This document shows, piece after piece, positions 15,956 through 24,602 of a stretch of DNA of 35,681 bases. A program made the position numbers and the translations under genes. The first letter of the stretch is position 1, and each line of letters begins with the position of its first letter. The notes beneath the pieces were generated by a model, which was not told where the DNA came from, did not search any database, and worked only from the letters and a program-made list of their open reading frames with translations. Source of the stretch: Thermoplasmata archaeon. Lineage in GTDB: Archaea; Thermoplasmatota; Thermoplasmata; Lutacidiplasmatales; UBA184. The DNA lies in assembly GCA_030037265.1 (NCBI GenBank), contig JASHRQ010000115.1:1-35681 (forward strand), given 5' to 3'.

Positions 15956-17047
15956 CTACGCGCCGGCCCCCGACCGCGGCTCGGACGGGGAGCGGGCGAG
16001 CGTCGTCGCCATCCGCCGGAACAGGGCCTCGAACCGGGGGGTCCGGTCGAAGTGCCCCCCCGCGAACTCCTCGTGGACGACCGGCACGTGTCCGAGGGCC
16101 GCCTCCTTCGCGAACATCCGCGCCCCGACGTCGAGGAACCACTCGTCCGTCTCGGACCCGGTCACCTGGAGGAGCCGAGGCCGTCGGAACGCGGCCCGGC
16201 CCTCCTCCGTCGCCACCCGTCGGACCGGGTCGAACGCGAGCCACCGTCGCCAGACCTCGGGGTCGACGGCGCCGGTCTCGGGGTCGAACGGGAGGTCGAA
16301 CGCTCCCGGCTCGTCGGGGCGGGGCGAGTAGCATGCGGCCATCGCCAGGGTGTTGATCGTTGCGGCGAACGGCTCCGTCGGTCCGCGCAACGCCGGGGGA
16401 CCTTCGAAGAAGCGAGCGAGGAACGCCTCGGCGCCCCCGGCCCTCCGGAGCTCCCGGAACGCGCGGGGGAAATCCGGAAGGTAGCAGTACTCGAACGCCG
16501 CGTCGCCGGCGCTCGAGCCGACGGCGTCGAACAGGCCGGGAAACTCGCAGGCGAGGTGGAGCGCCCCGAAGCCGCCGCTGGACTGGCCGAGGACTCCCGT
16601 GGGACCCGTCCCGAACTCGCGTCGGGCCCAGGGGAGGATCTCCTTCGCCACGTAGTCGGCGTACGGCCCGGTCGCCGACGAGTTCACGTACTGGCTCCCA
16701 CCGAGCGCCGTGAGCGCGTCCGGAGCCACCAGCACGACCTCGGGGCAGTCGCCCGACCGGATCATCCGGTCGAGCGTCTGGATGAGCGTCTCGCCGACCG
16801 CGGTGCGCGGGGGGAGTTCGATCCACCCCGCTCCCATGAACCCGGTCAGATGGAGGAGCAGCGGGATCCCGTCGGTCTTTCCGGAGGGAGGGGTGTACAC
16901 GACGACGCGTCGGCGAGTGGGATCTCCCCACGGGTTGTTCCGGAGCCGCTCGCTGTCGAGCTCGACGACCCGCGCGGTACCGGCCATCTCCGGCGGGAAC
17001 GTTCGGGGGCCCCGTCGGTCGGAGGGCACGTGCACTCGGGTCGGCAT
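15956..17047 (-). CDS. Alpha/beta-hydrolase esterase (esterase D/antigen 85-like)
   Basis: 363 residues from the ATG at 17047. The ORF-track version from 17242 adds 65 residues and would pass through the promoter GGTTGAAC, which is centred 30 bases before 17047. The nucleophile elbow is GQSSGGFGAL (GxSxG), the oxyanion region LLLHLTGFMGAGW, a late Asp candidate in TGSETDEWF, and the His in EFAGGHFDRTP. This is the esterase/PF00756 type, whose members act on acyl, formyl or feruloyl esters or S-formylglutathione. The substrate is not known. It has no signal peptide with this start and is divergently transcribed from the oligopeptide-binding protein gene. Confidence 0.82.
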   Translation of the reverse strand: MPTRVHVPSDRRGPRTFPPEMAGTARVVELDSERLRNNPWGDPTRRRVVVYTPPSGKTDGIPLLLHLTGFMGAGWIELPPRTAVGETLIQTLDRMIRSGDCPEVVLVAPDALTALGGSQYVNSSATGPYADYVAKEILPWARREFGTGPTGVLGQSSGGFGALHLACEFPGLFDAVGSSAGDAAFEYCYLPDFPRAFRELRRAGGAEAFLARFFEGPPALRGPTEPFAATINTLAMAACYSPRPDEPGAFDLPFDPETGAVDPEVWRRWLAFDPVRRVATEEGRAAFRRPRLLQVTGSETDEWFLDVGARMFAKEAALGHVPVVHEEFAGGHFDRTPRFEALFRRMATTLARSPSEPRSGAGA

Positions 17048-17154
17048 GAGAGGCGGCGAGGGCCGCGCCGAGAGTTCAACCTTCCCGTCGGGGGCCCTCG
17101 TTCCGGGCGGGCCCCGCCCTACTTCGGCACGTCCGGCCACGCTGCACAGCGCTC

Positions 17155-17187
17155 TGCGAAGGGATTTATCCGAGTAAGCGCTTCGCA
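17155..17187 (+). promoter_or_regulatory. TATA box flanked by a 7-bp inverted repeat
   Basis: TGCGAAG (17155-17161) and CTTCGCA (17181-17187) are perfect inverted arms enclosing ATTTATC (17164-17170), the only A/T-rich element before the binding-protein gene. AGCGCT also occurs beside both arms (17148-17153 and 17177-17182). A dimeric regulator bound here would cover the TATA/BRE. Confidence 0.5.
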
Positions 17188-17226
17188 CGCCGGCTTCTCT
17201 CGGAGTTCCACGGCGGGGGAGTTTGT

Positions 17227-20200
17227 GTGAACGGGTCGCCAACCGGGTATCGGAGTCTTCGAGCCAATCGACGAGCGATCTCTTCGGCCATCGGCGCGAT
17301 CATCCTCGCGGTGATCGTCGTCGTGGGCGGCGTCGGGGCCTTCCTGGCCACCTCGGCCACCACATCGCCCACGCACAGCTGCACGCCCTCGACGAGCCCG
17401 GTCTGTATCGGCACGTCGAACCTCCATGACGTGACCGTGCTCGCCCCGCTCAAGGCGGCGCTGCAGGGCACACCCGTGCCCTTCACGGCGCAGTTGCCGG
17501 GGGGAGAGGTCGCGACGAGTTACAATTTTAATTTTGGAGACGGGGCGTACCAGAACGACACCACGAGCGGGTCGTACGACCATACGTATGCCTCGCCGGG
17601 CACCTACCTCGTCCAGGTCTCGGCCGACGTCGGGGGCGTCCTCCACGACAACGACCACGCGATCACCTCCCTCGTCATCCAGACGTCCTACGCTTCGGAT
17701 ATCCGCGGGATCTATCCCACGGACGCGGGCTCGATCCTCTCCAACAGCACCTCCTCCGCCTCCAGCGGCTCTCCGACCGCGCTCCTGCACGTCGGTCAGT
17801 CGATCACCGTGGAGGGCCAGTACACCCTCTCGCCGACGAGCCCCGGCTACTCGCTCGGCACTCCGTCCCTGGTGGCGACCGGCGGCGTGACGCCGACCGG
17901 CTACACGGTGACCGCCTCCTCGGCGCAGGGGACCTTCACGTTCTCGACCGCCGGCACGTACCTGATCACGTACGTCGGCACCGGCGTGAGCGCATCGGCC
18001 CCGACGGCGTACGAGAACTACACCTGGACCGTCGATGTCGCCCCGACGGGCACCGGGCTCGGACTGGCCGGCACGAGCACGACGAGCAGCCCACACCCGG
18101 GCACGATCATCGCGTACGAGGACCAGCCGGGCGGCGCGACCACCTTCGACCCCGCGATCGACTACGACGTCGCCGGGTTCGAGGTGCTGCTCAACGTCTA
18201 CCAGACGCTCATCCAGTACAACGGCACCGAGGTGGGACCGTCGTACTCCGACTACGTCCCCGTGATCGCGACCTGCGTGCCGGGAAGCCCCCAGTGCACG
18301 TCCCTGTACGGCAACTCGCTCCTCAACGGGACGAACTACACCTTCGTGATCAGCAAGTCGGCGCACTACTACGACCACGCGACCGGCGCGGACTGGGAGG
18401 TGTACCCGTCCGACGTCGTCTTCTCGATGCTCCGGACGATGGGCTTCTCGCAGTATCCGGGGCTCAGCGTCACGCCGGGCTGGATCCAGACCGAGGCGCT
18501 CCTGCCGGCCGGGAACGGGAGCTGGGACAACGGGACCCACGCGACGTTCAACAACACGCCGCAGTACATGTTCGCCTCCATGTCGGTCAACGCGAGCCCG
18601 TGGTGCCCGGCGATCGCACTGACCGAGGACAACGGTTGCGTCACGTTCCACGCGAACGCGACGAACTCGTTCGGCAGCTCCTGGCCGTACTTCCTCGAGC
18701 TCATCGCCGATCCGGAGGGCGCGGGGATCGTGCCGTGCGGCTGGTTCAGCGAGCCGGCCCAGGGCCAGGGGATCCCGGGTTGGACGCTCGACAACGCGTC
18801 GGACCAGGGGGACCATTCGTGCGCGATGCCCACCGCGAGCCAGATCGCCGCGATGAGCCCGACCTCGCTCGACAACTGGGAAACCTCGTACGTCAACAGC
18901 AACACGGGCGCGTATGTCGGGGACACCCAGTGGAACACCGTCGGGAGCGGCCCGTACTACCTCGTGAACACCCAGGTCCACTACTCCTACACGCTCGCGG
19001 CGAACCCCTACTACGAGGCGAACCCCTCGTGCACGGGCGGAAACTGCCTCCCGGCGCCGGGGACGTACGTGCCCAACATCGAGGTCTACTGGGAGCAGAA
19101 CCCGTCGGCCGGGGAGCAGGCGATCGCGTCCGGGGCGGCCGACGTGGGCTACATCCCGTCGACCGACACGGACCTACTCCTCCAGTTGGGGGAGCAGGGG
19201 AAGACGAACTCGATCATCCTGCCCACGCTCGGGCTGAACGTGCTGTCGTTCACGTTCAACTTCTCCGTCGCCCGGGAGCACACGTACACGTCGAACCCGG
19301 TGAACATCCCGTCCACCTGGTTCTCCAACCTCGGCGTGCGGCAGTTCTTCACCCACGCCTATCCGTACGCGACGATCGAGTCGGAGATCAACACCAAGGA
19401 CGGCATCCAGTACGGGTTCGACGTCGGCGGGGCGATCCCGCAGTTCATGTCGAATTACTACCCGTCCAACGTGCCGTGGCCGAACGGCACCCCCGACACG
19501 AACGCGAACGACATCGGCGGCGCGGCGTGGTGGTGGGCCCAGGTCACCGAGAACACGAGCAGCCCGTACTACGACGCCTGGACGGCGACGCACTGCCTCC
19601 CGTCCTCGCCGTGCGAGTTCCCGATCTACGGCGAGCTGGGCGCCCCCGACGAGGACCAGCGGCTCACGCTCTACATCCAGTCGGTGTCTCAGCTCACGCA
19701 CGGGGCCGTCGAGATGAGCCTCGTCGACCTCACGCAGACCGAGGAGACCGAGGAGGGGACGGACACGGGCGGGCCCGGCACGAGCGCGCTCCCGATGCTG
19801 ATCAACCTCTGGCTCCCCGACTTCCCGGACCCGAGCGACTACACCGTGCCGTTCTACACGCCGGACGCGTTCTTCACCTACCCGACCGCGGTCGGGGAGC
19901 AGTTCGCCCAGCCCCAGTACAACACGACCCTGCCCGGGACCACCACGCCGTGCCCGACCGACTACAACTACTGGGTGAACAACTCGGTGCCGCAGAGCTG
20001 CCAGGGCGCCGCCTACTCCGCGATGATCATCCTGAACGCGCTGGCGGGCGCGCTCCCCGCGGGCCCGCTCCGGGTCCTCTGGTACGACGAGATGGAGACG
20101 ATCGCGAACAAGCTCGCGATCATGGTCGACGAGTACCAGAGCAACTACGTGGAGACGTTCGCCTCCTGGCTCTACCCGCCCTCGCTCGAAACGAACGTGA

Positions 20201-20268
20201 TCAACGTGGGCGACTACGTCTGGTACTACGTGACCGGGAACAACGTGCTCCCGCCGTCCTCGTCCTGA
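17227..20268 (+). CDS. Oligopeptide ABC transporter substrate-binding protein with pilin-like signal and PKD domains
   Basis: 1013 residues, starting at GTG 17227. The N-terminus (ANRRAISSAIGAIILAVIVVV) has the form of an archaeal type IV prepilin/class III signal: basic residues, a short cleavage-type site, then a hydrophobic helix. It differs from the lipoprotein signals usual for binding proteins. A PKD domain follows (NFNFGDG...HTYASPGTYLVQVSA, about 98-140), then a second beta domain (about 190-275). The SBP_bac_5 fold starts near 290 (TTFDPAIDYDVAGFEVLLNVYQTLI) and runs to the end. That fold captures oligopeptides or other oligomers. The mature protein would be held at the cell surface. 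No permease or ATPase genes are nearby, so it must pair with a transporter elsewhere. Many N-X-S/T sequons suggest glycosylation. Confidence 0.88.
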   Translation: MNGSPTGYRSLRANRRAISSAIGAIILAVIVVVGGVGAFLATSATTSPTHSCTPSTSPVCIGTSNLHDVTVLAPLKAALQGTPVPFTAQLPGGEVATSYNFNFGDGAYQNDTTSGSYDHTYASPGTYLVQVSADVGGVLHDNDHAITSLVIQTSYASDIRGIYPTDAGSILSNSTSSASSGSPTALLHVGQSITVEGQYTLSPTSPGYSLGTPSLVATGGVTPTGYTVTASSAQGTFTFSTAGTYLITYVGTGVSASAPTAYENYTWTVDVAPTGTGLGLAGTSTTSSPHPGTIIAYEDQPGGATTFDPAIDYDVAGFEVLLNVYQTLIQYNGTEVGPSYSDYVPVIATCVPGSPQCTSLYGNSLLNGTNYTFVISKSAHYYDHATGADWEVYPSDVVFSMLRTMGFSQYPGLSVTPGWIQTEALLPAGNGSWDNGTHATFNNTPQYMFASMSVNASPWCPAIALTEDNGCVTFHANATNSFGSSWPYFLELIADPEGAGIVPCGWFSEPAQGQGIPGWTLDNASDQGDHSCAMPTASQIAAMSPTSLDNWETSYVNSNTGAYVGDTQWNTVGSGPYYLVNTQVHYSYTLAANPYYEANPSCTGGNCLPAPGTYVPNIEVYWEQNPSAGEQAIASGAADVGYIPSTDTDLLLQLGEQGKTNSIILPTLGLNVLSFTFNFSVAREHTYTSNPVNIPSTWFSNLGVRQFFTHAYPYATIESEINTKDGIQYGFDVGGAIPQFMSNYYPSNVPWPNGTPDTNANDIGGAAWWWAQVTENTSSPYYDAWTATHCLPSSPCEFPIYGELGAPDEDQRLTLYIQSVSQLTHGAVEMSLVDLTQTEETEEGTDTGGPGTSALPMLINLWLPDFPDPSDYTVPFYTPDAFFTYPTAVGEQFAQPQYNTTLPGTTTPCPTDYNYWVNNSVPQSCQGAAYSAMIILNALAGALPAGPLRVLWYDEMETIANKLAIMVDEYQSNYVETFASWLYPPSLETNVINVGDYVWYYVTGNNVLPPSSS

Positions 20269-20284
20269 GCCGGAACCTGGAGGG

Positions 20285-21046
20285 TCAGGGCGCGCCCGCG
20301 CCCGACCGCGGCGGCGCCGCCGCGGCGCCGGGGTCGTGGACGAGCCGGCTGCCACCGAACACGAGCGCCGGGCCGAGCACGACGAGGACCGGCGCCGCGA
20401 CCAGGAGGTACTCCAGTCCCGGCACCGGCCGGAAGATCGTCACGAACGGGCCGACGAGCACGACCAGCAGGAGGGCGTACGCCACGCCTCCGGCGGTGAT
20501 CGCTCCCTGGCGGAACCGCCCGCCGGCGAGGAGCAGCCCCATCACGATCCCGACGCCGCCCAGCCAGCCGAGCCAGAACCCGGCGAGGCCGGTGTACGCG
20601 CCGAGCGGCGTGCCGGACCGGACGCACGAGAGGGCGTGCGACGGTTCCCCGTGCACGCAGCTCACGAGCGCGTTCGTCGAGCCCAGGAGCACCGCGGCGG
20701 CGACCAGCAGCAGCAGGAACCCCACGGAGCCGACGATGCAGAGCACCGAGGCGACCGCGAAGCGGCGGTCGACCTGCCGCAGCGCGGAGAAGCTGCGGCG
20801 GTAGAGGAAGAGCGACAGGATGTACAGGATCGCCCCCGCGAGGACGAGGATGCTCGACGTGTCCAGGAGGGACGCGTTGAGCCGGAAGAAGCCGCCCGGC
20901 GCGTAGGTCGACAGGTAGACGAACAGCACCGGCAGCACGACCGCCACGATCCCGGCGGCCAGCCCGAGGCCGGCGCCGACGCCGAGCCGCCGGAGCCCCT
21001 TCGCGGAGGTCGCCCCTCCCTCGACGGTCGGCGCGGACGCGGGCAT
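20285..21046 (-). CDS. Polytopic membrane protein of unknown function
   Basis: 253 residues from the ATG at 21046; the ORF-track extension to 21142 is rejected because the TATA-like element (CTCAAGTAG, read on this strand) is centred about 29 bases before 21046. There are about six hydrophobic helices, with an external loop containing a Cys pair (SCVHGEPSHALSCVRSG). A segment after helix 2 (YRRSFSALRQVDRRF) is amphipathic and basic. It weakly recalls archaeal DUF973-type proteins, but I am not confident. The C-terminus is Ala/Pro-rich. It converges on the binding-protein gene with a 16-base gap. Confidence 0.7.
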   Translation of the reverse strand: MPASAPTVEGGATSAKGLRRLGVGAGLGLAAGIVAVVLPVLFVYLSTYAPGGFFRLNASLLDTSSILVLAGAILYILSLFLYRRSFSALRQVDRRFAVASVLCIVGSVGFLLLLVAAAVLLGSTNALVSCVHGEPSHALSCVRSGTPLGAYTGLAGFWLGWLGGVGIVMGLLLAGGRFRQGAITAGGVAYALLLVVLVGPFVTIFRPVPGLEYLLVAAPVLVVLGPALVFGGSRLVHDPGAAAAPPRSGAGAP

Positions 21047-21181
21047 GACGCGCCGGGCGAGCGGCGACCCTCTACTTGAGGCTGGAGGCGGGCGCGAAAT
21101 CCCCCCGGGGGGCGCGGGGCCCGGGCGGGGGGGGGTCGGCACGCACGCCTAAATAGCCCGCGGGCCCGGCCGGCGAGGGCC

Positions 21182-21646
21182 ATGGTCGCTCCGCCGTCCG
21201 GCCCGCCCCTCACGCCCGGGCCGTACCCTCCGTTCGGACTGCCGCCCCGTCGTCGGAGTTGGGTCCCGCTCGCGATCCTGGCGATGCTCGTCGCGATCTT
21301 CGTCCTGCTCCTGCTCGCCGTGCTGTTCCCGGCGGTCCTGGGGATCGGCCCCGTGACCCGGGAGGGCGTTCCGCTCATCGGCGTGTTCGGAGTGCTCTTC
21401 CTGGTGTTCCTCGGCTGCTGGGTCGCGCTGTGGGCCGTTCGGATCGGTTTCTGGCGCTCGCGGGGCCGGTCTGGGGGCCGGGGTCCGTGGGGTCCCGGCG
21501 GTCCGGAGGACCGACGCGCGGTCTGGATCGCGCGTCAGCGGTACGCCCGCGGCGAGATCTCGCGGGAACAGTACCTCCAGATCGTCCAGGACCTGCGGGA
21601 GAGCCCAGGGCACCCCCCGCCCCCTTCGCCTCCGGTCCCGCCGTAG
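21182..21646 (+). CDS. Two-helix membrane protein with C-terminal SHOCT domain
   Basis: 154 residues. A Pro-rich N-terminus (PPSGPPLTPGPYPPFGLPP) precedes two transmembrane helices (about 28-50 and 62-85) and a Gly/Arg linker. The last segment, IARQRYARGEISREQYLQIVQDLR, is a textbook SHOCT motif, a short helical oligomerisation element common at protein C-termini in bacteria and archaea. CCTAAATAG is centred 30 bases before the ATG, so the message is probably leaderless. It is divergent from the polytopic protein gene at 21046. Function unknown. Confidence 0.8.
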   Translation: MVAPPSGPPLTPGPYPPFGLPPRRRSWVPLAILAMLVAIFVLLLLAVLFPAVLGIGPVTREGVPLIGVFGVLFLVFLGCWVALWAVRIGFWRSRGRSGGRGPWGPGGPEDRRAVWIARQRYARGEISREQYLQIVQDLRESPGHPPPPSPPVPP

Positions 21647-21697
21647 GCCCGGCCCGGACATCGCCGGGGGTTCCTCGGCTTCGCCCAGTCGACCGGG

Positions 21698-21943
21698 TCA
21701 GGCGATCCGCGACAGGACGCGGGACCGGGCGCGCAGGAAGCCCCCGGTGACCAGGAGCATCACGCCGAGCAGCGGGACGAGGAGCCCCGCGAACATGACG
21801 TCCGTCTGGTAGAAGAGCGCGGGGAATCGGACGAAGCAGGTCGAGAGGGCCCCGCACGCGACGACCAGCACGACGTACAGCATCCCGAAGACGAGCAGCA
21901 GCGCGCCGACGGCGATCGCCGCGCCTCCCCGGGGACGCTCCAC
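21698..21943 (-). CDS. 81-residue two-helix membrane protein
   Basis: I choose GTG at 21943 (MERPRGGAAIAVGALLL) over the ORF-track ATG at 21997, because the TATA-like TGTAAGAA (read on this strand) is centred 26 bases before 21943 and lies inside the longer version. Two transmembrane helices (about 9-31 and 50-70) are separated by a loop with ACGALSTCF, a Cys pair that could form a disulfide. A basic tail (RARSRVLSR) follows. No family recognised. It is convergent with the SHOCT gene across a 51-base gap. Confidence 0.6.
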   Translation of the reverse strand: MERPRGGAAIAVGALLLVFGMLYVVLVVACGALSTCFVRFPALFYQTDVMFAGLLVPLLGVMLLVTGGFLRARSRVLSRIA

Positions 21944-22057
21944 GCGATTCAGAGCGATGTCACGGTTCTTACAGGTTCCGGCGGCCGTTCGGCCCATCGG
22001 AGCCGGTGGAGCACCTCGAGGAACGGACCGTCCGGGAGCGGGGGCGACCCGTTGGGG

Positions 22058-23005
22058 TCAACCGCTCGCGCGCTCGAGCTCCGCGACGGCCGCGGCGTCG
22101 AGCTGGAGCGAGGCCCCGACGATGAGCTCCTCCAGTTGCTCGCGCGTCGTGGCGCTCGCCAGCGCGGCGGAGATGCCGGGCCGTCCGACGACCCAGGCGA
22201 GCGCGACGGAGGCGGGCGCCACGTCGAGTCGCTTCGCCACCGAGTCGAGCGCGGCCAGGATGCCGCGGCCCCGATCGTTGAGCCGCGCCTCCATCCGGCC
22301 CCCGCGCGGGCTCCGGGAGAGGTCCGCCGGACTCCGGTACTTCCCCGTGAGGAATCCGCCCGCGAGCGAGGCGTACGGGAGAACCCCCAGGCCGTGCTCC
22401 CGGCAGACCGGGGCCAGGTCGGCCTCGAAGCCGGGTCGGTCCGCGAGGTTGTACCGCGGCTGCAGGCTCTCGTATCGGGGCAGTCCCGTGGCGCGGCTGA
22501 CCTCGAGCGATTCCACGAGCCGGGCGGCGGTGAAGTTCGAGGCCCCGATCGCGCGAACGACGCCCCGACGGAGGGCCCGGTCGTACGTCGCGAGCACGTC
22601 CGCGATCGGGACGGACGCGTCGTCCGTGTGGGACTGGTACAGGTCGATGCGATCCGTGCCGAGCCGCTCGAGCGAGCCCGCGAGGGAGGCCTCGATGTGC
22701 GCGGGGGAGAGTCCTTGCTCGCCGCTCGCGGTCTTCATTCCTACCTTCGTCGCGAGCACGACGTCGTCGCGTCGCCCGCTCTCGCGGAGCCAGCGTCCGA
22801 TCAGCGCCTCCGACTCGCCGCCCCGGTGGCCGGGGAGCCAGGCCGAGTACGTGTCGGCGGTGTCGATGAGGTTGAAGCCCGCGTCCACGAACGCGTCGAG
22901 GAGGCGGAACGCCCCCGGCTCCGTCGCGGTCCAGCCGAGCACGTTCCCGCCGAACCCCCACGGGGCGACCGAGATACCGGACCGACCAAGGGGACGACGC
23001 TGCAT
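22058..23005 (-). CDS. Aldo/keto reductase
   Basis: 315 residues forming a TIM-barrel oxidoreductase. The catalytic tetrad is readable: Asp and Tyr in DTADTYSAW, Lys in LATKVGMK, and His in LYQSHTDD. GASNFTAARL and the late GISAALASATTREQLEE contribute the NADPH site. Close relatives reduce aldehydes or sugars; the LGRSGISVAPWGFGGNVLGW start is typical of the subgroup often annotated as a general stress reductase. It is cytosolic. It lies 60 bases downstream of the HExxH gene on the same strand and may be read through from it. Confidence 0.9.
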   Translation of the reverse strand: MQRRPLGRSGISVAPWGFGGNVLGWTATEPGAFRLLDAFVDAGFNLIDTADTYSAWLPGHRGGESEALIGRWLRESGRRDDVVLATKVGMKTASGEQGLSPAHIEASLAGSLERLGTDRIDLYQSHTDDASVPIADVLATYDRALRRGVVRAIGASNFTAARLVESLEVSRATGLPRYESLQPRYNLADRPGFEADLAPVCREHGLGVLPYASLAGGFLTGKYRSPADLSRSPRGGRMEARLNDRGRGILAALDSVAKRLDVAPASVALAWVVGRPGISAALASATTREQLEELIVGASLQLDAAAVAELERASG

Positions 23006-23065
23006 CCGTACCGTGCTCCCGTACCGTGAGGCTCCCGCGACCCGCCCGGCGCGCCCCGCCCCGGC

Positions 23066-23605
23066 CTATCCGGTCCTCCGACGGCCCCGCCCGGAGGCCC
23101 GCCGGGTCGGCCGGCCGAGGCCGGCCCGTCGAACGAGGCGGCGGTGCTCCCGGGGGGTGATCCACTCGACGCGAAGGTACTCCACGAGCTCCTTCTCGGT
23201 CATGCCGATCCGCTGCCCCTCGCGCACCGTGAACCGGTACGCCTCGACCTCGGACGGGGCGTCGACGTAGCTCAGCTTGGGATAGAACAGCGGGCGTCCG
23301 TCCCGGAACTGCTTCACGTGGCAGAGCTCGTGCACGACATCCAGGTAGATCGTCCGGAAGTCGCTGTGCTCGAGGTGATACCGGCTGACCATGAGGTGGC
23401 CGTCGACGTCGCTCGTGCCCATGTAGCCGAACCGGCTCGAGAAGAACTCGACGCGGAGCGCGTGGAGGACCGCGCGGGTTCGCCGGCCGAAGAGGGACCG
23501 GACCGCCTCGACCCGGTCGAAGCCCCGGAAGTAGCGGTCGAACCGGTACAGGTGGACCGGCGCGGCGCGCTCGACGGTGACCCCGAAGCCGGACTCCACC
23601 ACCAC
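23066..23605 (-). CDS. Putative zinc metalloprotease-like protein (HExxH)
   Basis: 179 residues. LDVVHELCHVKQF contains the zincin HExxH signature, and SEVEAYRFTVREG downstream supplies a candidate third ligand Glu, as in gluzincins. A hydrophobic core precedes it (HALRVEFFSSRFGYMG) with YHLEHSDFRTIYLD. The C-terminus is Arg-rich (RRAGLGRPTRRASGRGRRRTG). There is no signal peptide, so it is intracellular. It starts 13 bases after the ribA stop on the same strand, so the two form an operon. It could be an inactive or regulatory zincin; the substrate is unknown. Confidence 0.7.
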   Translation of the reverse strand: MVVESGFGVTVERAAPVHLYRFDRYFRGFDRVEAVRSLFGRRTRAVLHALRVEFFSSRFGYMGTSDVDGHLMVSRYHLEHSDFRTIYLDVVHELCHVKQFRDGRPLFYPKLSYVDAPSEVEAYRFTVREGQRIGMTEKELVEYLRVEWITPREHRRLVRRAGLGRPTRRASGRGRRRTG

Positions 23606-23618
23606 GGCACCCCCCGGG

Positions 23619-24380
23619 CTATTCCGAACCCGCCGCGGGCCGCCCGGTCCCCCGGCAGGACCGGTCCGACCCCCGAGCGGAGGTGGCGACCCAGTCGTCC
23701 TGCTCGCGGCGGACCGGGGCGGGCGGCGTCTCGAGGAGGTGGCCGGCGCGGAGGCGCTTCGTCTCGAGGTAGCGGGCGTTGTACCGGTTCGGCGCGGCGA
23801 TCACCGGGATCCGACCCTCCACCGCAATCCCGTGGCGGCGCAGGTCGTCGATCTTCGCGGGGTTGTTCGTGAGCAGCAGCACGGAGGTGACGCGGAGGGC
23901 CTTGAGCATCTGGGCCGCAACGGCGTAGTCGCGCTCGTCGCCGCGGAACCCGAGCGCCTCGTTCGCCTCGATTGTGTCGAGGCCCAGCTCCTGGAGCCGG
24001 TACGCCTTCACCTTGTTCTCGAAGCCGATCCCCCGGCCCTCCTGCCGGAGGTAGAGCAGCACCCCGGTCCCGCGCCGCTCGATTTCCGCGAGCGAGATCT
24101 CGAGCTGCTGTCGGCAGTCGCATCGCAGCGACGCGAAGACGTCGCCCGTGAGGCACTCCGAGTGGATCCGTACCGGGACCCGCGGCCGGTCGGACACGTC
24201 CCCGCGGATCAGCGCGGCGTGTTCCTTGCCGTCTCCGGGGCTCCGGAAGGCCGCGACGGTGAACGTCCCGAAGCGGGACGGCAGCCGAGCGGTCGAGGAG
24301 ACGGCGACCCCGGACGGGGCCGCCGGCTCGACGGTCGGGGCGGCCGACGCTCTCCGGCGAAGTGGGGGACTGGGACTCAT
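23619..24380 (-). CDS. ribA: GTP cyclohydrolase II
   Basis: 253 residues. The catalytic domain (about 33-200) shows the zinc site SECLTGDVFASLRCDC (three cysteines) after the RIH motif, YLRQEGRGIGFENKVKAY (catalytic and phosphate contacts), and LLLTNNPAKIDDL. The enzyme opens GTP to 2,5-diamino-6-ribosylamino-pyrimidinone phosphate, formate and PPi, the first step of riboflavin synthesis in bacteria. Most archaea use the unrelated GCH III for this step, so a RibA here may be acquired. No fused DHBP synthase domain is present. The tail after WVATSARG is Arg/Gly-rich and probably disordered. A TATA-like ACATATATC lies near 24475, about 95 bases upstream. Confidence 0.92.
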   Translation of the reverse strand: MSPSPPLRRRASAAPTVEPAAPSGVAVSSTARLPSRFGTFTVAAFRSPGDGKEHAALIRGDVSDRPRVPVRIHSECLTGDVFASLRCDCRQQLEISLAEIERRGTGVLLYLRQEGRGIGFENKVKAYRLQELGLDTIEANEALGFRGDERDYAVAAQMLKALRVTSVLLLTNNPAKIDDLRRHGIAVEGRIPVIAAPNRYNARYLETKRLRAGHLLETPPAPVRREQDDWVATSARGSDRSCRGTGRPAAGSE

Positions 24381-24602
24381 GGACCTACGCCGGGCCGGTC
24401 ACCCCTGGCGGTTCCCCGACGGGGACGCGACCGGGCGGCTCATTCACCTTCGGGACCGTGTCGCTGCGCGACATATATCGTGGCGGGGGGTGGAGCCACG
24501 TGATTACGCGACGGTTCCGGCGTCCGTCGGCCCCGTTCGAACAGCTAATGCGGGGGCCGCCCTCCCGCCCGCCGAAGCCCCGAACGGGGATCGGTGGAGC
24601 CG
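24381..24602. promoter_or_regulatory. Divergent intergenic region between ribA and the second hydroxy-acid oxidase
   Basis: ACATATATC at about 24471-24479 is the clearest TATA candidate and could serve ribA with a leader of about 70 bases. AGCTAATG near 24543-24550 could serve the rightward oxidase. GGTGGAG just before 24603 may be its ribosome-binding site. I found no FMN-riboswitch core by eye and no other gene. Confidence 0.4.

Noticed and set aside
24381-24480. FMN riboswitch upstream of ribA
   Set aside because: The leader is long enough in part, but I see none of the conserved RFN core sequences.
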